64,000 nt of DNA from Mermis nigrescens. Taxonomy: Eukaryota; Nematoda; Enoplea; Mermithida; Mermithidae. A program made the translations under genes and the position numbers. Shown here in pieces: positions 1-14,100 of the stretch; the first letter of the stretch is position 1; every line of letters starts with the position of its first letter. The notes under the pieces are model-generated. The model searched no databases. It worked only from the letters and a program-made list of their open reading frames with translations, and was not told the origin of the DNA. Where the stretch lies: contig JAVLUZ010000142.1 of NCBI GenBank assembly GCA_036768485.1, forward strand, positions 9,855,607 to 9,919,606, read 5' to 3'.

Positions 1-1162
1 GACTCCTCACCCAAACTTTTGAGCTCTTATGTACATGCATGTTCTTGTCCGTATCCAAAACTTTACTTTAAAAAGTCTTATTATCTCGGGAATAGTCAGG
101 AGATAGGCAAAAATATTGGCATTTTTCGATTAGTTTCACACAATTGGGAAGAATTTTAAAAATACAAGAAAATTCTAATTGACTTCAAACTAGTACGAGT
201 AAGTATACATCTATCGTTAAGACTAGCGAAACGACTGATTTCTCAATACCGTCTCAAACCCGACTCTGAAAAATTTTTTTCTGCAAAGAAAACCACTACA
301 GAAAGTTAATTGCAAACAAAACCAGTATAGAAAGTAAATAAGTCGACACGAAGCACGAGAAAATTTAAAAATACTACCAGGTATATCTCAAACTTCGGCT
401 TTTATAAGACAACTATTAAAAAAGAAAATTAATGTTTCCGAGCATCGAACAATTTCGGGCTTATTAGCTAAAGTGTATAAAGGAAATGCTTTATGGGTCC
501 TTTTGATCTGCATCTTGATCATCTAGAAATACAAAGATTTCCCAAAAATTTGAAAGATGTTTTTAATTGTCATCTCCAGCTTAGAAACAAATTTATCCAT
601 ACTGCTTACGAAACGTTACGACTTTTAGTATACCTGCATACCTCCTTGTACAAATACGTATGCATGAGTAGAATTAGTAAAAATCACTATATAAAAATAA
701 TTATGTAAGTAAAGATACCATTCTTATTCAATACATCCCGATTTGTCTGTTATGGACTGAGCTATAAGGCTAAAAACTTCAGCTCGTATCATAATATGCA
801 AAATTCAATCATTTTTTTACGAAATCAACAGTGTATCACTTTTACTGAATATTTTCCTTTAGATCTTTGATTACTTGACAACAAATTATAATCAATAGCA
901 AAACTTTTCAGACATGCCTAGAAAAATTGATTTCAGGAAACCATGCGCAACTAAATTTTTTGAATCAGCACGTGCTACCGCTAAAATCGCATTCCATTAA
1001 TTAAAGCAGAAACGTCGAAAAATGATGGCCCTAGCAAAATTTTTGGCGCGGTGCTGTTCATGTACGCTCGTAAACCCTTGCAACGTATATGATTAGACTG
1101 TATATATACTTTTGCCAAACATTAGATAAGAACTGTTCTAATCAACAAATAAAGGCACTGAC
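1..1162. other. TOR intron 25, partial; no gene seen
   Basis: AT-rich intron sequence. I looked on the minus strand for the next FAT exon and found no match, so the exon should lie further left. No well-bounded element. Confidence 0.6.
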
Positions 1163-1325
1163 TTTTTCAGAATGATCCATAAATTCGGCCAAATTCAATA
1201 TAATCTGCGTAATTTCTGGACCTTCTTCAAACCGTAATGCATGCTGAAGATTCACAATGAGATCGTTCTGCATATGTTCTGTTAACTCGGTCCAGCAGGA
1301 AATGAATGCCGCATTGAATAATTCC
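1163..1325 (-). CDS. TOR: TOR exon 25 (residues 1276-1330), FAT
   Basis: Acceptor CATTTTTAG|GGAATT, donor GAAAAA|GTCAGT, phase 0. Encodes ELFNAAFISCWTELTEHMQN and TQIILNLAEFMDHSEK, matching human DLFNAAFVSCWSELNEDQQD and TQTLLNLAEFMEHSDK. The next exon is not visible between 1 and 1162 and should lie off the left edge. Confidence 0.95.
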
Positions 1326-4300
1326 CTAAAAATGAACAAATAGTCCGCATACAATACTCAATAAGGGACGAGTCAGCTACCATTCCGGATTTAGCAAAAC
1401 AGTTACGCTTTTATGTGCTAACTTTTTCGAGACGAATAAGACTAAAAAATTAAAGATATTAAAAGCCTGAAGAGAAAAAATTTAATCACTGGGTCCATAT
1501 ATGTAACGGCTCGAAATGTTAGGAGGGGTCCCCGGCCATTTGTAGTTGGATTAAATGACCTCAAATTTTTGGTCAAAAATGGCAAAAAAACATCTAAAAA
1601 AATAGTCAAAAAAAGCAGCCAAAAATGGAAGGAGGCAAAAATTTCTGACTTTGGGGGATTGGAGGGGAGACGACCGACTTTGGGTGGGGTATCCTCACAT
1701 CCCCTGCTACATGCCTGACTGTGTTCATATGCTTACAAATTATTAGAAAGATTTACTAGAGCCCAGAATGAAAAGTGGTTCAGAAAAAGTCTATTATAAA
1801 TTCCTGATGCCTTTACGACAAGAAAATAAATTTTCGCATACCACTCCGTTATTCCTTGGAGCCAAAATGCATATCAACAAAAGCCATCTAATGATCTGCC
1901 ATAAAATAAAACGAGCTATTCTTCCATTGTGATTACGAGAAAGGTCTTCAAAATAATCCGAAAAATAAAGATTCTTACGTTTTATTGTCGCTTGCTGTCA
2001 TTTTATGTATGATTTTTTAAATCTAAATTATGTTTGTTTTGAAAGCTACAAGACCTCCAAACAATTTGATAAAACAGCAAGAAATATGAGAAAACTCGTT
2101 GCGGCCAAGGTACTGGATGAGACCTGTCTGAAGAAAAAATTAAAAATATGAAAGCATCTCGAAAATTTCACTTGGCTAAGGGATAATGATTTTGAGCAAC
2201 TGCCCAACAAGCTCTCAAGGCTGGGTATGGCGATTCTTTAAGCAGCTCAGTGCTGAATCTGCGCAACCATTCAGCCCAATCTTCTTTCGAAACACAGCGA
2301 CTTACATTCCAGGACTGAAATTCACAAGTGAATAATACATGAAGTAGATAAAAGAGTAAAGTTAGGGAAGAAAACAGCTAAAATTAGTAAGGAAAGTTTT
2401 CCAATTCACTAAATAAAACATATGTATGATCACGGTTTAAGACGAGATCGGACAAACGCTGCAATATTTTTAACCCAGAATAAGAACACATCAAAATTAG
2501 GGCTCAAAAATAGAAAAAAAATTGTTTCGTTTCACAGAACAGCGCATCAAATGAAGCAAAGCGATGTATGTATGTATTAAGTCTTCTTCCTCAAGTAACC
2601 CTATTCGCACATGTGCGGCAGGTACATAATTGACAAAAAATTAAGGCTTTTACGGAAAAACGAATGCTTTTGCAGGACCGGATTAACTGAAAATTTGAAT
2701 AAATGGGCTAGACTTTTTTACAGTAAATACAAAAATTTTTTCATCAGCATCTGTGTTCCCCAAATCTGCATGACAGTACCAATTTTACAAAATTCCAGGG
2801 AGGGTGATCGGCCAATATGCACAGCATAGGAATTCTAGAAGAACCAGGATGAGGGGGGAGCGGGCGGGGGAATTTTAAAGTGCCTTTGTTAAGCTCAAAA
2901 ATGTTGGGTTCGCGTCAAAAACCTAGTTTTTCGGCGTTTCTGACGATGCTATATCTTTCTACAGCATTGAAACATGGAAAAATTTCGAAAAACTAAAAAA
3001 ATCTTTTTTAAATTTTTGAAAACTTTCGAAATATCGTGAATTTTTTGGGCAGAAGGGGGTTAGAAAATTTCTGGAGGACGGGGGGTGTGAAAATTTTTCT
3101 GAGAGGGGAGAAAACCCCCAACCGACCCCCAAGATCATGTATGGTGCCCACCCCTAAGCTCCTATGTGACGCGTAGGCATTCCGTAGATTTTACTGAAAA
3201 TTATCGAATGATTTCACTGTAACCTTCTCTATCAATGCGAAGTTGCAGCATAATTTCTTGGCATGCGTATCGGATGCTTCGGGCACAACGGTTTGCCCAG
3301 CCCGCTTTTCCCACTTTCTCTTATGTGACATATTGTCGGTCACGGTTAATCGGCCATCCTTGATGGAAATAGAAATTTTCATTTTTTCGTACGTATTTTA
3401 ATTTTTACATTCTATTTCGACAGTATTTTTAGTTACAATTTATACATGTAGATTTGCAAAAAGACAATTGTATTAAGTCCTATATAAAGTCGAAAATTTT
3501 TCTTTCCAGCTCAAAAGCTTACACCAACGTTCCTTTCCCGAATTCGTTGTTATAACGTTATCAGTTGATCGCAAAAGTGACAAAAAACTGACAAATGACA
3601 AAAAACAAAAAAAAACGTAAAAGTGACACACAAAACTACCAAACTATTACAATGAGAAACGATGATGCCCATAACATTAAACTAAAAACTTTTTTCTTTT
3701 TGTTTTTCTTTGAAAAATTTTTTAAAATTATTTTTCAAAATTAAAATGACTGCTTCATAATAATAAAAAAATAAAAAAGACTAAAAATAATTATATAAAA
3801 TCAGCAGCAATACGCTTACAGCGGATAGGTAAAAATGACAATATAAAATGTAAAAGCTAACAGTGTAAAGTGCATTGCAGCAGTTTATGCGCAATACATA
3901 AGTCCCTATGATGAAAAGACAGAACAAATGAATATAATTGAACAAGCTGCTAATAATAATGAGAACGTTTATGTTTAAATTTTTTTATTTTCTCACAATA
4001 GCTTCCCGAATAAAAAGTTTGTCCATTAGAATGTTTCGCAATAGTCTTAATATTATCGAAATCTTCATCATGTACTAATGTATTGCTAGTAAGCTACCTT
4101 GCGCAGCTGTCTCAACAAAGCCTCGTATTCGACTATTATTGCTGTCATTTTGTGCTTCAAAATGACGCGTTCAAAGAGAGGAGCAAAGATCAGAAAAGTG
4201 CTGCCCATCTGAAGGATTAAAGAACGAATCAATCTGAATGCAGCCGGTCTGATTTCGGGTAACAAATCAATGGCCCGTAAAAGCGCATGCAAAATGCGAG

Positions 4301-7300
4301 ATGAGTACTGATTCAGGCTCATTGTATCTGCAAACTCGCACAAGGTTTCGATGGAACTCCTAAAACAAGGATTGTCAAAAAGCCTCGACAATATTATTGG
4401 CCGCAGGAAGTAACTAAATACGACGGGGACCCTCAAAGCCAAAAAAAATTTTTTTAAATTCTTATATTTTTTTGTTAAGCACAAGAGTCCTTTGAAGAGA
4501 AAAATTAGTCCGCTAAAAAGGTCACACACTTTTGAGCTTGCAAACCATTCTTATCTAAGCAACCAAAGTTTGATCGTAATCATAGTTTTTCCAGGTCGAA
4601 AGTTCAGGGGGATAAAATCCCGTGATTCGAACCAGTAAATTTAGAGTTTGAGCCTTTTTTGCAGGTCAAATATGCAAAATGATTGAAGCATCCTATATGA
4701 AATGTTCCAATTAGGAAGACTGTATATTTTAGTATTTTTTTATTGAATCCTGACTCGTTTCGTCACTTTTATTGGTGAAAAAATATAAGAATTCATCGAA
4801 AATTTGGACTTTTCCGATCATTTTAACTTCATTCTAGGCATTTTATAGGTAAACAAAACATAAATTCACTATTCGAGAAAAGTTTTTAACATTTGCTTCT
4901 TTCGTCCCCAAAAGTCACGCAGAAAATGTTGATAGTTCAAAATCGTCTGACAGTGAATCGCGTCTTAGACCATGATGTGGGGGTAATGAATACCCCTACC
5001 CTCAGCCCCCTATGAGAATGTATGACCTTGATATTGTAAACAATAATCATGTCAAAATATTAAGCCGCTTCATGCCGAGTTATTAATTTTCAACATTGTT
5101 TTTGTCTGCAAAGCCCCAGAATTGAGTAAAAAAACCAAAAAATTTTTAATCATCCACAGGTTTTTCAAACCTTTTCTTTTTAATTGTGTAGGTATATATG
5201 TATGTAAGACCTAGTCGAGAAACGCTTTTAAAAAACTATCATTTTTTGCCCAGCTCTTCTTGATATGTACATGTACTCGTACATACCGACTTGACTAAAA
5301 AATTTTGCCCGTAGCACCCGAAATATAATCCTGATTACGCTCCTGAATATCAGACATGTACGTAAAAACCAAACCCTAAAAATGAAAGTTCAAGACAATA
5401 AGCAAAAACGGCAGGATGCACAGTTACCCTATAATATTGTATTTTTATAATTACCCTAAAGAATCCCTGCTCATCTCATACAAAAAATGACCCAAAAACT
5501 CTCCAAAAAAACTTCGCCATGTAAGCATACATGTACAGCATGGGAAGTCTGGGGGGTAGGCCCTGAAATTTTTCAAAAAGTGCCTTTTTTGGGTAAGAAA
5601 ACGTCGGGTACACGTCACAAACACTGCTTTTAGACGTTTTGGACAATGCTCTTTCTTTTTAGAACATGAAAACATGAAATTTTTTTTAAAATCAAGAAAA
5701 TTGAACAAAGTTAGTTAACAATTGTGTATATGGCGCGAAGCGCCGCAAATTTAAGACCTTTGAGCCAAAAATGCTTTAAAAACACTTAAGAAAGCATACT
5801 TTTTACAATTTTTCCAAAAAATCGACAATTCTGGTGGGAGGGGGGTCGCAGCCAATTCGAAGGGGGTCAGCAGCCATTCTGCGGGGTTCAAACCCCCAAA
5901 GAACACGTATGCATGCAAGCAAGCTATGAAGGAAACAAAACAGACATGATAAAATATACTGTGACTGAAGACTGCACCCAGTGCTGTACAAAACATAGTA
6001 CATAAGTATTCATTGCTGGCTTCTCTTTTCGCACTCACTAAGTCTAATCAAGAATTAAGTTGAGCACCTTGAAAGATCACTATTCAGACGGGATAGAAAA
6101 AAACATCAAAAAAATTTATTACATTAGCCATGTTCTCTACATGCCCCGGGTGAGGTCTTTAGTCGCTCGTCTACGATGAATTTGTGAGACCAAAGCTCTT
6201 TTTTGCGAATAACTGTTTTAAAAACAATTTTGGTGATTTACTTTTAAACCCAATGGTAAATTTCATTATTATCTTCATTCTGAACGGTCTACATATTGAT
6301 CCAGTTCAAATTTATATTCGAGCAATTTAAGTTTCCGCTCTGCTCTTTCATGTACCCCTCTCATTCTACGAGTATTTAAATATTTTTCTTGCCCAATCCC
6401 TCGATTAATTATGCTCTAAATCGACTGATAGCGATTGTTGCGACTAATTTCCAGTCAGCCATATTGTGAATGTACTAGAATTTCGGCAAAAAATAGAACA
6501 TACAACATAATACATAATATGTATGTGAACATTCTAGAAACAGGAGCATTTATACGAGGGACCTTCAATAAGTTCGTGCTAGTTTTGCAATAACTGTTTT
6601 TCTGTCTGTGCTATCATCATACGGTTTGTTGCATAGCATTCCCCTACATGTGCTGTACGTTCTTGCACTCACCATTTTGTCACGTAGAAAGACCATACGC
6701 TACTACAGTAATCTATTGACACCTGATGCGCACGTTAGAACAACGGGAATTCAATGCATATATTGAAGGGACATAAAATCTGAAGGGAACCGGTCCGAGC
6801 TTAGCACGTAAAAACTTCTGAGTGAGGAGTCAGCGCTGATAAAGGCTATTGGGTTCGCCCAATAGCACCGGTTTTATTAATGCCTGTGCGCGCGATAATA
6901 TACACAGCTGCACAATCCGCAAGACAGCTCAGTTCGAGCTGGTGACTATAAACTAACATTTGTATGGTCAGCCCGTTAGGTGGTCCAAGTATATTGACCT
7001 GAGGATTATTGATTAAACTCGACTGACGTGCACACACACACGCGGAGTATATTACTAAAATGAATATTATTACGGGGCTCGACAGACGTAAATACGCGGA
7101 GTGACCCATACTATAATGAATATGTTGTGATTATTATGTATACCCACTACCGGGCGTGACATATTTATTTTTTTGTAATCTTTCCTCTCCTAAAAATTTT
7201 TCAACTTTACCCCACATTGAAAAATAATCCAAAAACCATAAAAACAAATAATTGTCATATTTTTGATTTTCAACGAATGAAGTCAGTAATTCATATATTT

Positions 7301-10300
7301 TCATCCAACGCCATAAGGATTTTTTTGGGATGACTTTTCCTTCTGCTTTATATATTTTGGCTGAATTAAGTTTTGCAATTTTAGGGTATTAATTGAAATA
7401 ACCTCTGTTCAAAGACGACAGTGTAACGCTAGAAAAATAAAACGGATTGAGGCGAAGTTTTTGACATTGCATTATCAACATCCATTAAGTTCCTTTTCTC
7501 TACCAAAATTTCAGAGCCAAACGTCAATCAGTGCCTGAGATATGAGCAGGCAAATATTTCTTTCAAATTTTAAAAATATGGGGTCAGTGTAAAAAATTTT
7601 CTAGGACATGAAAACTTATAAAGAAAGAAATGGTGAGTGCAAGAACGTACAGCACATTAGGGTTGTGCCGGGTCCACTTTTTTCGAAAATTCGGGTCTGG
7701 GTCCAAAATTTCTATCAACCTCGGGTCCGGGTCCGGGTCGGGTCCGAAAAAGTCGGACCCGGCGGGTCCGGGTCCGTTAACATAGCATTGTGTTGTACCT
7801 ACCAAACCACCATATCCTATCAATTTTTCCCTCATGTCCGCATGCTTGCACATTTATTTGTTAGTTTCTTTTGTTCCAGGATAGGTTCAGTTCAGGAATG
7901 GTGCAACAAAGGAATAAGCAGACAAACAGCAGTGCACTAAGTTGCAACTGTGTCTGATGCCTGTTGGTGTGTGCAGCACGACCCCAAAAGAACGTCTCCA
8001 CAGACGCTTGTAATATGCTAACGCGCAGTGGCGGATCTAGGATTTTCCTAAGGGAGGGCGGTATCCCAACCAGGCACGTATCTCTGGGGGGAATGAGGGG
8101 GCCGGACACTCTCAAAATTCAGAAAAATCGGAAAAATAGGACTTTTTAAACATTATTCTGTGCTATTTTTGGCCCTTTTGGGCTTAGTCCCCCCAAAATT
8201 GGTGTTGGCACTACACCTGGGCGAGGGGGGGGGGTTTGGGATAATGCACCCCCCAGAAATCAAAATATCCCCCCAAGAATTCAACTTTTAAAAATTTTTT
8301 TCGTTTTTTCGCAATTTTTGATGCCAATAGATAGTGCTCAATGAGAAACGTCGAAAAATGGTGCTTTTTCGCCATACCACCACTTTAAAGGCTATTTCTT
8401 GACCTCTAAAAAATCTTGCACCCCCCAGAATTTTCTTGCTGCCCACGTATGCTTGGCACCCCAAAATAGGACGGCCAGCTACGTGCCTGATTCCAATTTT
8501 TCCAAAAACAGTCAAAAATAGGTCCAAAAATTTGTTATTAACGCGTGAAATAGCGTTTTTTCGGTATTTTACATCGTATACTTTTACATTGAATCACTTT
8601 TGACACAATATTTTTTCTAAAAATTTTGGAATTTTCGACAATTTTGTACGAAAAAATAATTAAATTTCTTTGACTTTAACAAAAATCTGGCGCGAAGCGC
8701 CGGAAAATTTGTGAAATTAAGGTGGATAGACGTCTAGAAGCATTATTTACTGCTTGATTTCCTGTATTTATAGCATTTGATGCGAAACATCGAAATTTTT
8801 AATTGAAATTAGAAGAAAACTATGCAAAAATAGCTGTTTCTGCAATTAAAATTGATTTGAAAGCTACATGAACAGAAAATGGCGTACAGGCAGTGTTTTT
8901 TGTACACGGTCCGTTTGTACATGTACAAAGATGGCCCCTAAAAGTCGTTCTATATTTTGTTACACACAAATTTTTGGGTGCTATGTTATAGTACGGAAGC
9001 GGCTTTAGTGCAGTAGAGTTGTTCGACCTTTAGTAGCGTATTATAGCTAATTCTAGGGTTAACGAGGGCGAAAATCATTAAGAATCGTCTTAGACCGGCG
9101 CGGAGCGCCGAAAAATTTGACATTTTTCCTTGCGAAATGCGATTTCTGCTATTATAAAGATATATAGGACACACAATTACTCATTTCGGTGCGAAGCACC
9201 AAAAATTTCTGCGAAGTTTAGACCTTTTTGCGGGTTTTTGACTCCCCAAAAATCTTTGTACGTGTACAAAGACAGTCCCGAAAAGTCTTTGTACTCATCC
9301 CGTACTCATCATTGTACATCGAGAATAATTTTTGCCGATTCAAAAAAAGAAACGTGCTTCCAGATCGCCAAGAAAGCAAATAAATGTCATTAATAGGTAT
9401 CATCCGGCGCGTAGCGCCGGATAAATTTGAGAAATTATGGTCATTGACGGCCAAAAAATCATTGCAAATTGCATAACCATTCTTTATCTCGCCAAATATT
9501 TTTAGCCAATGGGGGCGGTCGCCCCCCCCCCGCCTCTGCTAACGCGTATTGTTACTAAAAGTGCATCAATAAATAACTTGAACCATGCTTCATATTGCTA
9601 TTGTGTCACGCCCAAGAGACATAGCTTCGGCTTTAATATAGCGCCAATATTTGTCACATTATTACTATTTGTCACCTTAAATTTCAATGTTTGATGAGGC
9701 CATCAGTTTGTTACTGAGTTAATTAAAATGTTGAAAATATTCCATTTGCCTGTTTTTAAGCCTACGTCATTTTTCGTTGTTTTTCAATATTTCTGCAATG
9801 CAATATGCGTGCATTATATATTTGGACCCGGACCCTACACCATATTGAAGGCGGATCCGGGTCCGGGTTTAAGTTTATGGATACAGCCGGGTCCGGGTCC
9901 AGAAATTTAGGATTGTCGGGTGCGGGTCCAGGTCCAAAATTTTAGCCGGGTACCCGGCTATTCGGGTCCGGGTCCGGGTACCCGGCACAACCCTACAGCA
10001 CATGTAGGGGAATGCTATGCAACAAACCGTATGACGATAGCACACACAGAAAAAGTTATTGCAAAACTCATACGAACTTATTGAACGCCCCTCGTACAAA
10101 ACGAAACTTGATATACAGGGTGGGCTAAAAAGGTATATCTTGATGGTATGTACATGTCACATATTCAGTTGATTTGAACATAAAGCTGATAGATAAAAAT
10201 CTTTTCTTTCAAACTATGTAAAACATTTTGGCCACGATTCAAGCGGTATCATGCTTTGTTTACAACCTGTACTTTGATATTGCTCACACGCCAAAAGTCA

Positions 10301-11129
10301 TTGCTTCTGCCGTCAATATGCTCACTCTTTTGATATCATGAACTTTTTACACCCACTAAGGCGCGTGCCTACTTTTGGGTTTTAAGCAATGTGCTGATCA
10401 ATTTTTTTGGCTGCATTTATTATCAAAAAAGGACACTTGTACGCACAGTTATGAGGGACAATGCAGAAACTCTAAGGTTCAAACATCTGTATCAGAGTGA
10501 TGCGTAAACGAATCACCCTAGCGCACCACGAAGTGTTGGCACCTGGCCAAAACTTTTACGCCGTTTAAACAAAGACGACTTTATTTATCTAATGCAGCTG
10601 GTCTTAAAATTCCATGTCTATAATTGCCCAAATTATGGTGTAACATCGGAAATAGCCTTTTTTGCCTTCTGTATATCTTAGATTAAAACCAAATTAAGCT
10701 ATGAGCTAAAAAATCAGTTTTTCATTTTACCTGGCGAGTTCGATGGAAATTTCATCGATACGCTCTTTCACGTCGAACAACCTGACGATAGGCGGCACGA
10801 TCAAATGCAAGTGTTCTTCGAAAATCGGCCCACAAATTTTAAGACCCTCGAGAAGTCGAGCGGTAACGCGACGATTCTCCGGGTCGTCTAACAGGAAAAC
10901 GCGCAATATGGCCGGCATGAGTTCGGTTAAGTAAGGCCGAAATTCGGCGCCCAGGGCAAGAGCCAAGTGTTCGCAGAGCATGATCAATGTGCTTTTCATC
11001 TGAGTCTGAGGTGTCCAGAATTCCTGATGGAAAATATTATTAAAATTGTTAAAATTTATCAAAAGAATTTTATTAGAATTCTAACACATTATTGGCGGCG
11101 CATATTAATATTATTATTACATTATTATA

Positions 11130-11185
<56 letters not shown>

Positions 11186-14100
11186 GCGGTGCACACTAGG
11201 GAGTGAATTCTCTAATGCGCTGCGAGCTTCATTTTCTGCGAAAAATACTACTGGCCACAATGTCAAAGAAAAAACGCAACAAATGGAATGAAATAAGTAC
11301 ATATATCGTATGTATGCAAGCGCAGGATCAAATTTGATATATTCCTTGAGTCGAGCTTTAGACATATTATTGCTTACATATACATACACACATGGACAGA
11401 CTTAGGTTTTTCAGTGTCTAATGACTTCCCTGGAAATTGCAGGGCTGGTCATGACCAGAGATGGAGAGCATGGTCGATCTGAGGAGGGACTGAGCTTTTT
11501 TGGGCCAAAATGACCTCAAAAACGGGTACGACTGCTAAAATACCGTTAAAACTACGTACACTTTTGGGCCAATTTCAAGCACTTTTGAAGAAAATTTTCA
11601 ATTTTCATCCATTTTCGGCCCTCATTTTGCTTCATTTACTCCAGAAAATTTTCAAACCTCTTCGGGGTTGGTCCGGTTTCCCCTGCGGATTTTCGGGGTT
11701 GCTTCAGCCATCGGGGTCAAGTTACCTGACCCTGAATTGACCCTGTGCCTAGCCTATATACGTTTAGGTATATTGCCAATATTTATGCTGTTCGTTGTGA
11801 TTGTTTTTTCACTTATTACCTAAGTAACACAACAAGTAGTAATCTTTGAATGCACAAAATCACTGTTACATAATGTTGCGATGATAATTTGATCTTTATT
11901 TTTTTAATTTCGAGCTACGTATATATTTTAAAAATAAAGCTGGCATTTGAATGTATTAAAACAAGAGCTTGGCGCATGTCTTTAATACTTAAAAATTTAA
12001 ATATTCTCCGTAGATAATACATATTTACATAGGACGAAAATAATTAAAAAATGGAAATCAAGATTGCAGTACATAAGCGCGCATCAATTAGCAATTTTTG
12101 TCCGGTATAACATAACGAGCTTACTTTCATCAACGCAAATATGTCCTTGAGGTAGGGCTTTATGCTGGACTTGACAACAGATATCAAAACGCCCAGTTGT
12201 TGAAATAAGAACTGAAAAATAATTCAAGGACAAATTAGGTATGATAATCAAAGTGAGAGCAAGCACCGCGTAAACAGGGGGCTGTGAATAAAAATAACAA
12301 GAAACATGCACAATAACGTACCTACGAAAGAAATTATGAATATGAATAGATCCAGATACAAACTACAAGTATTTACAGGGGTGTTTAAAAAATGGTACCG
12401 CACTAATAAAGGTATACTGTAGCGTATACTTAAAATTGGCAACTGAAACTTCGCAAGAGCGTGGTCCAATGTTCGATCGCTTTTTTCGGAAAAATTTTTC
12501 AGGATGTGAAAATTTTTTCCCATATTCATGGCTTTTCTCCTGAATCTACATGATTCGACTTTTGGCGCAAAAAAACTTTTAGAGATTTTTATTTTTACAA
12601 GGTTTACTGAACACTTGAAAAGGCAAATTTTTGAGCCTGGAAGCGCTCATCAGCAAAAACTCGAAGACTTCGTCGATCAACTTTTTAAAACTGACTGTCA
12701 AAGTTTTTAGATGCCAATGTCATTACCGCTTACTGTAAAGTTTACAGCTAAACTCTTCAATTGCATAAAATAAAATTTTTCAGGCGTGTTTTTAATGTTT
12801 GTTTCTCCAAACGCCGACAATTTCAGCAGTCCACGTGCATTGGTCACTAAATTATCAGTGGCTATCACTACTTTTGCAAAAATTTAAAAAACTTCTCGCG
12901 TCAAACCTCGAACCATGTAGCTTTAGGAGAAAGGCCGTGAATTTGGGAGAAATCTTCCACACGTCATAAAATTTTACTAAACAAGCAAGCAAATATTTGA
13001 CTACACATTTGCAAAGTTTTAGCTGCAAATTTTGAGTGTAGGCTACAGTATACCTTTTTCACCCTATTTTACATTTATGTAAATTAATGCAAATGACCGT
13101 CCCCCCAGGGAATAGATTAAATGAAATTACTTCTCTGAAAGTCGAATCTGCGTATCGTATGACGTTCAGGAAACTCGGCACTACTTGGTCCAAATATGGC
13201 AAACATTTTGAGCCCAACGATTGAAATATGAACATAACGGATTGCACAACAGCCGTATGATGCTGGCTCAGCGACGGATCGGCGACGATTTGCATCAAAT
13301 TTACAACGGCAAACGCTGGGTAAAACTCTTCCAGCGTGCATTTCTCCCAATGAAACCACTGTATTATTTCTGTTAAGCGTAAATCATCGCAAAGCGCTAT
13401 AACTTTCGTTAAACTTAGGTGTAGGACCATACGTTTTCTTGGGGAGAGGGTTTGACCCCCAGAATGGCTACTGGTTAATCCCCCCCCGTAAAATTACTGC
13501 GACCCCCCAGAATTGTCGATATTTCGAGAAAATGGTAGAAAGTATGCCTTTTTACTCGTTTTAGCTTGTTTTTGGCTCAAAAGTCAACAAACTTCAGTGC
13601 GATTAAAGTTTTTCGGGCCTGATCCCGTATACAGGGCCCCTATCAGAAAAAGGAGTGAAAGAAAAATTTCTATACTATACAAAGATCCGCTGAAGGAAAA
13701 AGTGCATTAAATAGGACGCCAAAACAGTCTCTTTAGAAAGTACACCAAAATTTTCAATAGCTTACTGAAATCCTTATCTTAGAAAGAAACCCAAATGAGA
13801 TTTTTATATATATGCGTGCACATAGTGAACATAAATGTAATGGCTTAAACATTGGGGTGAGGGGTCCCCGGCCAGTTTTAGGGGGGCTAAAAAGACCTTA
13901 ATTTTCGGCCGAAAATGGCCAAAAAACGCCTAAAAACAGTCATAATTTTTTTCCGAAAATCGGAGGAAGGTCAAAAATTTACCGGCCGGCTTTGTGAGGA
14001 TGGGGAGGGACAGCCAACTTTGAATGGGGTGGTCTCCCATCCCCCTGTTGCATGTTTGATAGTGAATATGCCAAATTTCTCTGGCGCTATTAATTTTCTT

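Larger units (their letters stand above)
8026..9538. mobile_element. hAT element, CAGTGGCGGATC ends
   Basis: Begins CAGTGGCGGATCTAGGATTT and ends in CCGCCTCTG. Perfect 8-bp duplications CTAACGCG lie at 8018-8025 and 9539-9546. It carries CGGCGC-type hairpins near 8689, 9098 and 9407. It contains a nested CAGGCACG element (8071-8489) and probably a CAGTGTTTTT element (8891-9356). No intact coding sequence is seen. Confidence 0.9.
7658..9995. mobile_element. hAT element, TAGGGTTGTGCCGGG ends, inserted in mariner right arm
   Basis: Ends TAGGGTTGTGCCGGG and CCCGGCACAACCCTA form a 15-base inverted repeat. Perfect 8-bp duplications CAGCACAT lie at 7650-7657 and 9996-10003. Subterminal arrays of GGGTCCGGGTCC-like hexamers lie inside both ends (about 7690-7780 and 9825-9985). 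It splits the right inverted repeat of the mariner-like element and is itself split by the element at 8026-9538. Confidence 0.92.
6555..10094. mobile_element. Mariner-like element with ~120-bp inverted repeats, interrupted by hAT nest
   Basis: Flanked by TA (6553-6554 and 10095-10096). Left arm CGAGGGACCTTCAATAAGTT..., right arm read inward CGAGGGGCGTTCAATAAGTT.... The two stay alike for about 120 bases, through TTGCATAGCATTCCCCTACA. Removing the hAT insertion at 7658-9995 and one copy of its target repeat leaves about 1.2 kb, the usual length of mariner. The interior (6680-7620) has only a degenerate reading frame near 6728 beginning MRTLEQREFNAYIE, quickly broken by stops. Confidence 0.85.

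Noticed and set aside
6846..7109. 87-codon minus-strand frame as a mariner transposase remnant
   Set aside because: No D,D34D motif or helix-turn-helix similarity is visible, and the orientation disagrees with the short plus-strand MRTLEQREF-like stretch near 6728.
7608..7940. Frames with repeated Val/Gly/Pro or Asp/Pro residues
   Set aside because: They read the GGGTCC hexamer cluster at the end of a hAT element.
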